From NCBI RefSeq assembly GCF_000828895.1, contig NZ_AP014568.1, positions 796,308 to 860,307 of the forward strand: a stretch of DNA of 64,000 bases, in the 5' to 3' direction. The stretch comes from Serpentinimonas raichei (lineage in GTDB: Bacteria; Pseudomonadota; Gammaproteobacteria; Burkholderiales; Burkholderiaceae_C). A model generated the notes under the pieces. The model ran no database searches and was not told where the DNA came from. It was given only the letters and a program-made list of their open reading frames with translations. This document shows, one piece after another, positions 19,054-30,365 of this stretch; position 1 is the stretch's first letter, and every line of letters starts with the position of its first letter. The position numbers and the translations under genes are program-made.

Positions 19054-20583
19054 ATGCGATTTAATCATTCCTGTTTTGCCTTGGGCTGCGGGCGCGGCGC
19101 AGGTGCGGCGCTGCTGGCGCTGGCCCTGTCCGGCTGTGCCTCGTTGCCGTCTGCAACCGACCCAGCGGCCGGCGTGTCGGCGGCGCAGGCGCTGTCCACC
19201 CCGCTGGCCGCCGATTGGCGCAACCCTTGGCCGGCTGCGGCAACGCCGGAGCAAGTGCCTGAGCAACCCGCCTCAGCCTTGCCAGCCCCCACCAAAACCG
19301 AGCTGGCGCAGTGGTGGCGGGCCTTTGACGACCCGGCTCTGAACGCCCTGATCGAGCAGGCGCTGCAGGCCCACACCAGCGTGCGCGCCGCCCAGGCTGC
19401 TCTGCAGCAGGCGCGCTCCCTCAACGCCATCAGCCAAGCGGCGCAGGGGCCGCAACTGCAAGCCAGTGCCAGCACCCAGCGTGCGCAGGCGGGTCAGGGT
19501 GGGGCCGCCAGCAGCTGGCGCGCCGGGCTCGATGCCAGTTGGGAGCTGGACTGGTTCGGCCAACGCCGCGCGGCCGAAGCGGCCACGGCGGCCGAGGTGC
19601 AAGCGGCCGCCGCACAACTCGGTCAAGCGCGGGTGAGCCTGGCGGCCGAAGTGGCGCTCACTTACATCGAATGGCGCACCTTGCAGCAGCGCTTGGGCGT
19701 GCTGCAGCGGCGTTTGGCCCTGCAAGAGGAATTTGTGCAGATCGTGGGCTGGCGCGTGCAGGCCGGGCTGATGTCGGGGCAGGACTTGGAGCAGGCGCGC
19801 CTCAATCTGGCGCAACTGCGCGCCACCTTGCCCGAGCTGCAAGCCGCCATGGGCCAGGCCGAAGCGGCGCTGGCGGTATTGAGCGGCCGGCCGCCCCAAA
19901 GCGCCCTCGATTTGCCCGCCAGCGGCGGCATCCCCGTGGCGGGGGGCGCGCTGGCGCGCGCGATCCCGGCCGACACCTTGTTGCAGCGCCCCGATGTGCA
20001 ACGCGCCCAGGCGCGGTTGCATGCAGCGGCAGCGCGCACGGCGCAGGCCGAGGCGGCGCGCTGGCCCAGCTTGACCCTCGGCGGCACGCTGGACTGGCGC
20101 AGCCCGCGGGTGAGCGATTTGTTCGACGTGTCGGCGCTTACGCGCACGCTGCTGTTGCGCTTGGGTGCCAGCCTGTACGATGGCGGGGCCGTGCGCGCCC
20201 AGGTGCAGGCGCAGCAGGCGGCGGCCGAGCAGGCCCGCATCGAGCTCGAAGCCGCGGTGCTGACGGCGCTGCGCGAAGTCGAGCACGCCCTGCTGGCGCT
20301 GCAAGCCAGCGAACAGCGCTTGCAAAGCCTGTCTCAGGCCGCCGAGGCAGCAGCCGAGGTGGAGGCGCTGGCGCTGCTGCGCCTGACCAGCGGCCTGATC
20401 GACTACCGCATCTGGCTTGATGCCCGCCACAACCTGCTCACCGCCCAAACCGAATTGGCCAACGCCCGTGCGGCAAGGAGCGCAGACCACGTGCGCCTAG
20501 TCAAGGCGCTCGGAGGCGGCTGGAACGCCGCCGATGTGCAAGCCGCACGAGACCCCATAACGACGACCACACATGAGCTCTGA
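19054..20583 (+). CDS. Outer-membrane efflux lipoprotein, NodT family
   Basis: A 509-residue TolC-like outer-membrane factor. The N-terminus has a lipobox (LALALSGCAS, Cys about 27). The body shows the two-fold repeat of the OEP domain with long helical segments, WWRAFDDPALNALIEQAL near residue 87 and the TLLQRPDVQRAQARLHAAAAR element near 310. Such lipoproteins form the outer channel for RND or MacAB pumps. The reading frame overlaps the start of the periplasmic adaptor gene by 11 bp, so the four genes to 23941 form one operon. Substrate unknown. Confidence 0.92.
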   Translation: MRFNHSCFALGCGRGAGAALLALALSGCASLPSATDPAAGVSAAQALSTPLAADWRNPWPAAATPEQVPEQPASALPAPTKTELAQWWRAFDDPALNALIEQALQAHTSVRAAQAALQQARSLNAISQAAQGPQLQASASTQRAQAGQGGAASSWRAGLDASWELDWFGQRRAAEAATAAEVQAAAAQLGQARVSLAAEVALTYIEWRTLQQRLGVLQRRLALQEEFVQIVGWRVQAGLMSGQDLEQARLNLAQLRATLPELQAAMGQAEAALAVLSGRPPQSALDLPASGGIPVAGGALARAIPADTLLQRPDVQRAQARLHAAAARTAQAEAARWPSLTLGGTLDWRSPRVSDLFDVSALTRTLLLRLGASLYDGGAVRAQVQAQQAAAEQARIELEAAVLTALREVEHALLALQASEQRLQSLSQAAEAAAEVEALALLRLTSGLIDYRIWLDARHNLLTAQTELANARAARSADHVRLVKALGGGWNAADVQAARDPITTTTHEL

Positions 20584-21918
20584 AGACCCCTCATCTTCCC
20601 TTGACGCTGCGGCTTTGCTGAGCGCGGCAACCCCGGCGCGCCGCTGGTGGCGCAGCCCGCGCCTGTGGGTGGCGCTGGCGGCTTTGGCGCTGGCCTTGCT
20701 GGCGCTCTGGTTTTGGAATACCTCGCAACAGCGCCAGGCCGCCCCGGTGTACCAAACCGAGCCGCTGGCGCGCGGCACCCTCGCCCGCACCGTGACCGCC
20801 AATGGCACCTTGCAGCCCGTGCGCGCCGTGAATATCGGCAGCGAACTCTCGGGCACGGTGCGCACGGTGCACGTGGACATCAACGACCCGGTGCGCCGTG
20901 GCCAGGTGCTGCTCGAACTCGATACCGAACGGCTGCAAGACCAGGTGCGCCACGGCCGCGCGGCGCTGGCGGCCGCGCAGGCCCAGGTGGCGCTGGCGCA
21001 AGCCAGCCAGCTCGAAGCCGAAGCCACGCTGCGCGAAGCGCAGGCGCAACTGGCGCGGCTGCAGGAGGTGCAGCGCCTCTCGGGCGGCAAGGTGCCCTCG
21101 GCGGCCGAGCTCGACACGGCGCGCGCCGCCGCCGAGCGCGCCCAGGCGGCGCTGGAGCGCAACCGCGCCAACGTGCTCAACGCGCAGGCCGGGGTGGAAC
21201 AGGCGCGGGCCAATTTGTCCAGCCACGAAACCAATCTGGGCAAGGCCTCGATCCGCTCGCCCATCGACGGCGTGGTGCTGGCGCGCTCGGTCGATCCGGG
21301 CAATGCCGTGGCCGCTTCCTTGCAAGCCGTCACCTTGCTGCAACTGGCGCAGGATTTGCGCCAACTGGAGCTGCAAGTCAGCGTCGATGAGGCCGACATC
21401 GGCGTCGTGAGCGCGGGCCAGCCGGCCACCTTCACCGTCAGCAGCCAGCCCGCCAGGCGCTTTGCCGGGCAGGTCAGCCGCGTTGCCTTTGGCGCCACGC
21501 GGGCCGACAACGTGGTCACTTACACCACCACCATTCGGGTCGAGAACCAAGACCTGAGCCTGCGCCCCGGCATGACGGCCACGGCCAGCATCGTGGCGGT
21601 GCAGCGCGACAACGTGTTGCTGGTGCCCAATGCGGCCTTGCGCTTTTTGCCGTCTGACCCGGCCGGGGCGGCGCCGGGTGGCGGCGGGGTGCTGGCCAGT
21701 CTGTTGCCGCGCCTGCCGGCAGCGGCCCCACGGGTGGCGCGCATCGATCCGCGCCCCGGGCAGCGCCAGATCTGGGTGCTGCAAGACGGCCAGCCGGTGC
21801 CGTTGCAAGTGAGCACCGGCATCACCGACGGCCGCCAGACCGAGGTCTCGGGCGAGGGCGTGGTCGAGGGCCTGGCCGTGATCGTCAGCCAAGGCCGCGC
21901 TGGTGGCGCAGGCAGGCC

Positions 21919-21922
<4 letters not shown>
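20573..21922 (+). CDS. macA: Periplasmic adaptor subunit, MacA-like
   Basis: A 449-residue membrane-fusion protein. One N-terminal anchor helix (about residues 28-46) is followed by a lipoyl/barrel-sandwich region (GTLQPVRAVNIGSELSGTV near 75-93), a long coiled-coil hairpin (about 115-215, rich in Ala/Gln/Glu), the second half lipoyl motif (IRSPIDGVVLARSVDPGN), and a beta-barrel domain. The C-terminal part is extended by a Gly/Ala/Pro-rich insert near 360. It joins the NodT channel to the MacB-like inner-membrane genes that follow; its stop overlaps the ATPase start by 4 bp. Confidence 0.9.
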
Positions 21923-22731
<809 letters not shown>

Positions 22732-22732
22732 C

Positions 22733-23941
22733 ATGCTGCTCAACGCCCTCATCCTCGCCCTGCGCTCAATCCGGCGCAACCTGCTGCGCTCCTTTCTCAC
22801 CATTTTGGGGGTGGTGATCGGGGTCGCGGCGGTGATCACCATGGTCACGGTCGGCAACGGGGCCACGCTGGCGATCCAGGCGCAAATCCAGGGCTTGGGC
22901 ACCAATTTGCTGCAAGTGCGCCCAGGCCAGCGCATGGGGCCGGCCGGGGCGGGGCAGGCGGCACCGGCTTTCCTGGCGGCCGACGCCCAAGCCATATTCG
23001 AGCAGGTGCCGGGCGTGCTGGCCACGGCCCCGGAAGCGCGCAGCGGGGGCACGGTGGTGGCCAATGGCCGCAACTGGTCCAGCCAATTGATCGGCAGCAG
23101 CAACGACTGGTTGCTCACTGGCAACTGGCGCTTGGCCGAAGGCCGCCCCTTTAGCGAGGAGGAGCAACGCGCGGGCGCGGCCGTGTGCCTGATCGGCGAG
23201 ACGGTGCGGCGCGAGCTCTTTGGCCCCAATCCGGCCCTGGGTGCGATGCTGCGCGTGCGCCAGATGCCGTGCGAAGTGGTCGGGGTGCTGGCGGCCAAGG
23301 GTCAAGGTGCGTTTGGCAACGACCAAGACGACCTCGTGCAGATGCCGCTCAACACCTTTCAGCGCCGCATCGTGGGCCACACCCGCATCGGCATTTTGCA
23401 GGTGTCGATGCAAGACGGGGTCGAGACCGCCACGGTGCGCGCCGGCATCGTGCAACTGCTGCGCGAGCGCCGCAACCTGAGCGAGACCGACGAAGACAAC
23501 TTCAACGTGCTCGACACCCGGCAACTGGCCCAGACCCTATCGGGCACCACCCGCATCATGACGCTGCTGCTGGGCGCGGTGGCGGCGGTGAGCCTGATCG
23601 TGGGCGGCATCGGCATCATGAACATCATGCTGGTGAGCGTGACCGAGCGCACGCGCGAGATCGGGCTGCGGCTGGCCATAGGCGCGCGCGAGCGCGAGGT
23701 GCTGTTGCAATTTTTGATCGAGGCGGTGGTGCTGGCGGCCATCGGCGGCCTGATCGGCATGACGCTGGCGCTGGGGGCCAGCATCGGGCTGTCGGCGCTG
23801 ATGAGCGTGCCCTTCGTGTTCGACCCCGCCATCAACGCGCTCGCCTTTGCCTTTTCGGCCGCCATCGGGGTGCTGTTTGGCTACTTCCCGGCGCGGCGCG
23901 CGGCGCGGCTGAACCCGATCGAGGCGCTGCGCCACGAGTGA
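22733..23941 (+). CDS. ABC transporter permease, MacB C-domain type
   Basis: A 402-residue permease with the MacB pattern: N-terminal helix containing RSFLTILGVVIGVAAVITMV (about residues 20-39), a periplasmic domain (about 50-275), and three C-terminal helices with GGIGIMNIMLVSVTERTREI near 295-314 and ending PIEALRHE. The start at 22733 gives a family-like MLLNALILALRSIRRNLLRS opening; an upstream frame to 22652 would only read the overlapping ATPase tail. It completes a NodT-MacA-MacB tripartite pump. Confidence 0.92.
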   Translation: MLLNALILALRSIRRNLLRSFLTILGVVIGVAAVITMVTVGNGATLAIQAQIQGLGTNLLQVRPGQRMGPAGAGQAAPAFLAADAQAIFEQVPGVLATAPEARSGGTVVANGRNWSSQLIGSSNDWLLTGNWRLAEGRPFSEEEQRAGAAVCLIGETVRRELFGPNPALGAMLRVRQMPCEVVGVLAAKGQGAFGNDQDDLVQMPLNTFQRRIVGHTRIGILQVSMQDGVETATVRAGIVQLLRERRNLSETDEDNFNVLDTRQLAQTLSGTTRIMTLLLGAVAAVSLIVGGIGIMNIMLVSVTERTREIGLRLAIGAREREVLLQFLIEAVVLAAIGGLIGMTLALGASIGLSALMSVPFVFDPAINALAFAFSAAIGVLFGYFPARRAARLNPIEALRHE

Positions 23942-23959
23942 TGAGGCACTGGCCGCCGT

Positions 23960-24523
23960 TCAGCGCGTGGGGGCGGCGGCGGCAAAGGGTGCGCCGCGCA
24001 GCCGCTGCCCGGCCTCGATGCCGCGCTGGGCAAACCAGCCTTGGTGCATTTCCAGCACGAAGCGCACCGGCTCGGCCGAGCAATGCGAGCGCTCCGAGAG
24101 CGGCTGCATATCGGCCAGGTTGACGATGCGGCCGTCGTCGGCCACGAAGGCGGCGGTCAGGGGCAAAAAGGTGTTTTTCATCCAGAAGCACTGGATCGCG
24201 GGGGCGTCGAACACAAACCACATGCCCTCGTTGTTGGGCATGCTGCGGCGCCACATCAGGCCGGTGTTGCGTTGCGCCGGGGTGCTGGCCACTTGCACCG
24301 TGAGCAGGTGCAAGCCGGCTTGCAGTTGCAGGCGCGGCAAGTCCTGTTGCGGCAGGCCCTCCTGCGGCTGGGCTTGCGGGGGCTGCTGCTGCGGCGGCTG
24401 CGAGGGTGGCTGCCGGGCGTGCGCAGCGGTGGCCAGCCCCATCCCGATTCCTATTGCCACACCGCACAGCGGCACAAAGCGCAACGCAGCGGCAGAGAAA
24501 AGCCAAGCTAAGGGTTTAAACAT
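23960..24523 (-). CDS. DUF192 family exported protein
   Basis: A 187-residue protein with an N-terminal signal segment (about residues 5-32), a Gln/Pro-rich linker (about 35-62) and a DUF192 domain. The domain shows VASTPAQRNTGLMWRRSMP, then CFWMKNTFLPLTAAFV (about 114-129), then PAVRFVLEMHQGWFAQRGI-like strands. DUF192 proteins are small beta-rich domains of unknown function, common in proteobacteria. It is divergent from icd and convergent with the MacB permease (18 bp between stops). Confidence 0.88.
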   Translation of the reverse strand: MFKPLAWLFSAAALRFVPLCGVAIGIGMGLATAAHARQPPSQPPQQQPPQAQPQEGLPQQDLPRLQLQAGLHLLTVQVASTPAQRNTGLMWRRSMPNNEGMWFVFDAPAIQCFWMKNTFLPLTAAFVADDGRIVNLADMQPLSERSHCSAEPVRFVLEMHQGWFAQRGIEAGQRLRGAPFAAAAPTR

Positions 24524-24686
24524 GCGGTTTGTCAGCTCTGTGCAGGAATGAAGGTTAAAATTTTCACACAGCTTAAGTTAAGCCGTTGTCGCAAACGCCA
24601 GCTAAGGGCTCTACGGATGCCCGAACTTGCGCTCAATAGCCCGCTAGCCCAGTCGCTCAGTTTTTCCATTCGGAGACCCTTCCTTC

Positions 24687-25940
<1,254 letters not shown>

Positions 25941-25977
25941 TCACACGGTGGGCCCGCGCTTGAGCCCTGCCTGACCC

Positions 25978-26008
25978 AACCCCGGCCCGCGAGGGCGCGG
26001 GGTTTTTC
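25978..26008 (+). terminator. Rho-independent terminator after icd
   Basis: The sequence from AACCCCGGCCC through the loop GCGA to GGGCGCGGGGTT forms a GC-rich stem with a one-to-two-base bulge, followed directly by TTTTTC. It starts 37 bp after the icd stop and separates icd from clpS. Confidence 0.8.
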
Positions 26009-26049
26009 TTTGCCATTTTGCGGGCTTTTTCTGTGCCGGCCATGTTCGC

Positions 26050-26055
26050 TAAAAT
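26050..26055 (+). promoter_or_regulatory. Candidate -10 element (TAAAAT) of clpS, start-proximal
   Basis: TAAAAT lies only 6 bp before the ATG of clpS. If used, transcription would begin at or next to the start codon, giving a leaderless or nearly leaderless mRNA. The -35 region is T-rich but not a close match. Confidence 0.45.
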
Positions 26056-26061
26056 GGCCCC

Positions 26062-26400
26062 ATGCCCAAACAACCCGATCTGACTCCGCAGTTGCCCTCG
26101 GGCGATGCCACCGCAGTGGTGGAGCGGCGCCGCCAGCGCGTGCGCCCGCCCAAGCTGTACCAGGTGCTGCTGCTCAACGACGACTTCACCCCGATGGAGT
26201 TCGTGGTGCAGGTGCTGCAGGAGTTTTTCAACAAAGACCGTGAGAGCGCGACCCAGATCATGCTCAAAATCCACCTCGAAGGCCGGGGTCTGTGCGGTGT
26301 CTTTAGCCGCGACATCGCCCAAACCAAGGTCGATCAGGTGCTGCAAGCCGCCGCGCAGCAGGGGCATCCGCTGCAATGTGTGAGTGAGCCCATTGAATAA
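26062..26400 (+). CDS. clpS: ATP-dependent Clp protease adaptor ClpS
   Basis: A 112-residue adaptor that binds the ClpA N-domain and delivers N-degron substrates. Core features: [20 protein letters not shown] (about residues 31-50), with the NDD-TPMEFV residues of the N-degron pocket, and a conserved C-terminal half including [19 protein letters not shown]. It is 77 bp upstream of clpA on the same strand, the usual arrangement. The start has no obvious ribosome-binding site, in keeping with the start-proximal -10 element. Confidence 0.97.
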   Translation: MPKQPDLTPQLPSGDATAVVERRRQRVRPPKLYQVLLLNDDFTPMEFVVQVLQEFFNKDRESATQIMLKIHLEGRGLCGVFSRDIAQTKVDQVLQAAAQQGHPLQCVSEPIE

Positions 26401-26477
26401 GGGCACATTTGCCCCAATTGCTGCACACCGATCCGCAAATCGCGGTAAATTAGAGGCTCGCAAGAAGGAAACGAACC

Positions 26478-28826
26478 ATGATCGCCCAAGAACTTGAAGT
26501 CAGCTTGCACATGGCCTTCGTGGAAGCGCGCCAGCAACGCCACGAATTCATCACCGTCGAGCACCTGCTGTTGGCCCTGCTCGACAACCCCAGCGCCGCC
26601 GACGTGCTGCGCGCCTGCTCGGCCAAAATTGATGAGTTGCGCAAGTCCTTGTCGCACTTCATCAAAGACAACACGCCCCAGGTGGCCGGGGCCGACGAGG
26701 TGGACACCCAGCCCACGTTGGGCTTTCAGCGCGTGATCCAGCGCGCCATCATGCACGTGCAGAGCACCGGCAACGGCAAGAAGGAAGTCACCGGCGCCAA
26801 CGTGCTGGTGGCCATTTTTGGCGAGAAAGACTCGCACGCCGTTTACTACCTGCATCAGCAGGGTGTGAGCCGGCTCGATGTGGTGAACTACATCGCACAC
26901 GGCATCAAAAAGTCCGACCCGCCCGAGTCCGCTAGGCCGGCAGAGGGCGGTGGCGCGGCCGACAACGAAGAGGCCACCAGCGAGAGCAAGGCCCCCGAGA
27001 AAGCCTCGCCGCTGGAGTTGTTCACGCAAAACCTCAATGTGCTGGCGCGCGACGGCAAGATCGACCCGCTGATCGGGCGCGACTACGAAGTCGAGCGCGT
27101 GATCCAGATTTTGTGCCGTCGGCGCAAAAACAACCCGCTGCTGGTGGGTGAGGCCGGCGTGGGCAAAACCGCCATCGCCGAGGGCTTGGCGTGGCGCATC
27201 GTGCAAAAAGAAGTGCCCGAGGTGCTGGCCGAAGCCACGGTCTATTCGCTCGACATGGGCTCGCTGCTGGCGGGCACCAAGTACCGGGGCGATTTCGAGC
27301 AGCGCTTGAAGGGCGTGCTCAAGTCGCTCAAAGACAAGCCCAACGCGATTTTGTTCATCGACGAAATCCACACCCTGATCGGGGCCGGTGCGGCTTCGGG
27401 CGGCACGCTCGATGCCTCCAACCTGCTCAAGCCGGCGCTCTCCAGCGGCGTGCTCAAGTGCATCGGGGCCACCACCTTCACCGAGTACCGCGGCATTTTC
27501 GAGAAAGACGCCGCGCTCAGCCGCCGCTTCCAAAAGGTCGATGTGGTCGAACCCACGGTGGCGCAGACCATCGACATCCTCAAGGGCCTGAAAAGCCGCT
27601 TCGAGGAGCACCACAGCGTCAAGTACGCAGCGGCGGCGCTGCAGGCGGCGGCCGAGCTCTCAGCCAAATACATCAACGACCGGCACCTGCCCGACAAGGC
27701 CATCGACGTGATCGACGAGGCCGGTGCGGCACAGCGCATCCTCACCCCCTCCAAGCGCAAGAAAACCATCGGCAAGGCCGAGGTGGAGGAGATCGTCGCC
27801 AAGATCGCCCGCATCCCGCCCGCCAGCGTCAGCAGCGACGACCGCGGCAAGCTGCAAACGCTGGAGCGCGACCTCAAGGCGGTGGTGTTCGGCCAAGACA
27901 AGGCGCTCGAGCTGCTGGCCGCCAGTGTGAAAATGGCGCGCTCGGGCTTGGGCAAACCCGACAAACCCATCGGGGCCTTTTTGTTCAGCGGCCCGACCGG
28001 GGTCGGCAAGACCGAGGCCGCCAAGCAACTGGCCTACATATTGGGCATCGAGCTGATCCGCTTTGACATGTCCGAGTACATGGAGCGCCACGCGGTCAGC
28101 CGCCTGATCGGCGCACCACCGGGCTATGTGGGTTTCGACCAGGGCGGCTTGCTCACCGAAGCCATCACCAAGAAGCCGCACTGCGTGCTGCTGCTCGACG
28201 AGATCGAGAAAGCGCACCCCGATATTTTCAACGTGCTGCTGCAGGTGATGGACCACGGTGCCCTGACCGACAACAACGGGCGCAAGGCGGATTTCCGCAA
28301 TGTGATCGTGATCATGACCACCAACGCCGGTGCCGAGACCATGAACAAGGCGACCATTGGTTTCACCAACGTGCGCCAGGCGGGCGACGAAATGGCCGAC
28401 ATCAAGCGCCTGTTCACGCCCGAGTTTCGCAACCGACTCGACGCCATCGTGGGCTTCAAGGCGCTTGACGAGCTGGTTATCATGCGCGTGGTCGATAAGT
28501 TTCTGCTGCAACTGGAGCAGCAACTGGGCGAGAAGAGGGTCGAAGTCAGCTTCAGCGACGCCTTGCGCAAGCACCTGGCCGTCAAAGGCTTCGATCCGCT
28601 CATGGGTGCACGCCCCATGCAGCGCCTGATCCAAGACACCATCCGGCGCTCGCTCGCCGACGAGCTGCTTTTTGGCCGCCTGACCGACGGCGGGCGGCTG
28701 GAGGTGGACATCGACACCAGCAACCCAGACAAGCCCGAAGTCAAGCTCGACATTCAGCCGCTGAGCAAGAAAGAGCGAAGCGCCCGCGCCGAACCGGCCG
28801 AGCCGGAAGAAGCCACGGCGGACTGA
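26478..28826 (+). CDS. clpA: ATP-dependent Clp protease ATP-binding subunit ClpA
   Basis: A 782-residue AAA+ unfoldase that feeds proteins to ClpP. It has a double-repeat N-domain (about residues 1-145), a first AAA module with Walker [14 protein letters not shown] (about 222-234) and [16 protein letters not shown], and a second with [13 protein letters not shown] (about 507-519). The ClpP-docking loop is recognisable as TIGFTN. A charged Glu/Ala-rich tail ends the protein. A good ribosome-binding site (AAGGAAAC) precedes the ATG, and TAAATT at 26446-26451 could be a separate -10. clpP is not in this window. Confidence 0.97.
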   Translation: MIAQELEVSLHMAFVEARQQRHEFITVEHLLLALLDNPSAADVLRACSAKIDELRKSLSHFIKDNTPQVAGADEVDTQPTLGFQRVIQRAIMHVQSTGNGKKEVTGANVLVAIFGEKDSHAVYYLHQQGVSRLDVVNYIAHGIKKSDPPESARPAEGGGAADNEEATSESKAPEKASPLELFTQNLNVLARDGKIDPLIGRDYEVERVIQILCRRRKNNPLLVGEAGVGKTAIAEGLAWRIVQKEVPEVLAEATVYSLDMGSLLAGTKYRGDFEQRLKGVLKSLKDKPNAILFIDEIHTLIGAGAASGGTLDASNLLKPALSSGVLKCIGATTFTEYRGIFEKDAALSRRFQKVDVVEPTVAQTIDILKGLKSRFEEHHSVKYAAAALQAAAELSAKYINDRHLPDKAIDVIDEAGAAQRILTPSKRKKTIGKAEVEEIVAKIARIPPASVSSDDRGKLQTLERDLKAVVFGQDKALELLAASVKMARSGLGKPDKPIGAFLFSGPTGVGKTEAAKQLAYILGIELIRFDMSEYMERHAVSRLIGAPPGYVGFDQGGLLTEAITKKPHCVLLLDEIEKAHPDIFNVLLQVMDHGALTDNNGRKADFRNVIVIMTTNAGAETMNKATIGFTNVRQAGDEMADIKRLFTPEFRNRLDAIVGFKALDELVIMRVVDKFLLQLEQQLGEKRVEVSFSDALRKHLAVKGFDPLMGARPMQRLIQDTIRRSLADELLFGRLTDGGRLEVDIDTSNPDKPEVKLDIQPLSKKERSARAEPAEPEEATAD

Positions 28827-28834
28827 AGCAGGGC

Positions 28835-29872
28835 TTAGCCCAGCGGCCAGACCAGCACCTGGCCGCTGGTCACCGCCACCAGCACGTGGCGCATTTCGGC
28901 ATCGAAGCCGATATCGAGCACGCCCAGGCGCTCGGTGCGCTCGGTGAGTGAGCGCGGCAATTGCCACGTTTGCCGGGTCTGCCCGCTGGCCACCGTCCAC
29001 AAGGTGATCTGGCCGTTGGCAGCGGCGGTGAGCAACAGCGCACCGTCGGCCGAAAAACAGGCCCGGCTGAAGCCGCCACGCCGCGCTCCCATGGCCGGGT
29101 GCAGCACGGTGTTTTGCGCCAAGTCCCAGATTCGCCCTGTCCCGTGCGCCGGGCCGGCAAACAGCAGCCGCTGGTCGGGCGAGAACACGGCGGTCGTTAC
29201 CGGGGCGTCGAACTTCCAAGTGATGAAGGCCGCTCCCTGCTCTAGGTTCCAGGCGCGCAGCAGGCCGTCGTCGGCCCCGGTTACACCCATGGCGGCATCG
29301 GCGCTGATGTCCACGGCGCGCACCGCTTCGGCGTGCGGGATGATCACGGGCAGGCGCACGTTGTGGCCGTCGAGCAGCCAGGCTTCGCGCGAAGTCAGGC
29401 CCGCCAGAATGCGCCGCCCTTGGTTGGAAACCGCCACGCAGCGCACCCCCGCCTCTGCGCTCCAGTGCCCGAGCACGCGGCCCTGGCTCAAATCCCAATG
29501 GATCAGGTTGTGGCGCTCGGCCGTGACGCCGCGCGTGCCGTCGGGCGAAAAAGCGCTGACAAAAACCTGCGCCCGGTCTTGTTCGGCGTGGCTTAAGGTG
29601 GCCACACGCTGCTGGGTGCGCCAGTTCCACAGCCCGGCGCCTTGCTGCACCGAACCCACCAGCGCCTGCTCGCCGTTGGGGCTCAGGCGCAGCGACAACA
29701 CCCCGCCGTAGCCCAGCGCCACGGTTTCGGCGGGGGGCTCGGCGCAGCCGCTCAAGGCCAGCAGGCCGCCCATGCCGCCCAGAGCGGCGAGAGAGCTGCG
29801 CAGCACCTGCCTGCGCGAGGGGTGCCAATGGGGGGTCTGGGCCAAGGCGGCGGGGGGCAAAAGGGGCTTCAT
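28835..29872 (-). CDS. WD40-repeat lipoprotein with Tat-like signal
   Basis: A 345-residue protein. The leader has a twin-arginine motif (SRRQVLRSSLAALGG, about residues 19-33) and a lipobox-like LLALSGCAEP (Cys about 43), so it is probably exported and lipidated. The rest is a beta-propeller of about seven WD40-like blades: segments such as LRLSPNGEQALVGSVQQGAG, VSAFSPDGTRGV and VFSPDQRLLFAGPAHGTGRI recur about every 40 residues. Function unknown; such propellers bind proteins. Its start overlaps the stop of the MliC-like lipoprotein gene, so they are co-expressed. It converges on clpA with 8 bp between. Confidence 0.82.
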   Translation of the reverse strand: MKPLLPPAALAQTPHWHPSRRQVLRSSLAALGGMGGLLALSGCAEPPAETVALGYGGVLSLRLSPNGEQALVGSVQQGAGLWNWRTQQRVATLSHAEQDRAQVFVSAFSPDGTRGVTAERHNLIHWDLSQGRVLGHWSAEAGVRCVAVSNQGRRILAGLTSREAWLLDGHNVRLPVIIPHAEAVRAVDISADAAMGVTGADDGLLRAWNLEQGAAFITWKFDAPVTTAVFSPDQRLLFAGPAHGTGRIWDLAQNTVLHPAMGARRGGFSRACFSADGALLLTAAANGQITLWTVASGQTRQTWQLPRSLTERTERLGVLDIGFDAEMRHVLVAVTSGQVLVWPLG

Positions 29873-30300
29873 GGCGTCGCGGGCAGGCGCTGGCAGTCGA
29901 TGGGCGGGTGTTGGTCGAGGCGGATCTGCAGGCTGCTGGCCCCCAGCCGCACCTCGAGGCCGGGCTGGGCGAAGGTGTCGGCACGGCCCGGCGGCGGGTG
30001 CAGCTCGTGCGTGCGCCCGGCGCGCACCAGCACCGCCACGCCTTGCTGCGGGAAATAACGCCACTCGACGCGCTGGCCGTCGGCGCAGGCGTAGTGGGCG
30101 CGCAGCATGGGGGTGGGGGGTATAGGGGCCGCCTCGGTAGGGGTGTGGGCGGCGGGGGGCTCGGGCGTGGGCAAAGGGGCGGGGCTGGCGGGTGCAGGCA
30201 GGGTTGCGGGCGCATCCGCTGCCGGCGGGCGCTCGCAAGCGGCCAAGGCCAGAGCCAGGGCAAACGGGGCGAGCAGGTGCAGTGGGGCAGGGCGCGGCAT
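29869..30300 (-). CDS. Putative lipoprotein with MliC-like (lysozyme inhibitor) C-terminal domain
   Basis: A 143-residue protein. The leader is followed by a lipobox (LALALAACERP, Cys about 22), then a Pro/Ala/Thr-rich linker (about residues 25-65) and a small beta domain beginning AHYACADGQRVEWRYFPQQG and ending HPPIDCQ. The paired cysteines and YxC-DG opening resemble MliC/PliC C-type lysozyme inhibitors, but the match is partial and the assignment is tentative. In-frame ATGs at 30321 and further upstream are alternative starts. Stop and start overlap with the WD40 gene (ATGA). Confidence 0.6.
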   Translation of the reverse strand: MPRPAPLHLLAPFALALALAACERPPAADAPATLPAPASPAPLPTPEPPAAHTPTEAAPIPPTPMLRAHYACADGQRVEWRYFPQQGVAVLVRAGRTHELHPPPGRADTFAQPGLEVRLGASSLQIRLDQHPPIDCQRLPATP

Positions 30301-30351
30301 AGCCCCGGCAGCATAACCCATGAAAAAGCGCTCGTGCTGCAAAACTTCGGC

Positions 30352-30357
30352 TTTAAT
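30352..30357 (+). promoter_or_regulatory. Candidate -10 element of sbcB, start-proximal
   Basis: TTTAAT lies 8 bp before the sbcB ATG, a spacing that would give a very short or absent leader, as seen also at clpS and the YeeE-type gene. No convincing -35 is visible. Confidence 0.35.
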
Positions 30358-30365
30358 AGCACCCC

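Noticed and set aside
26401..26414. Short hairpin GGGCA-CATT-TGCCC after clpS as a terminator
   Set aside because: The stem is only 5 bp and no T run follows, so read-through into clpA is more likely.
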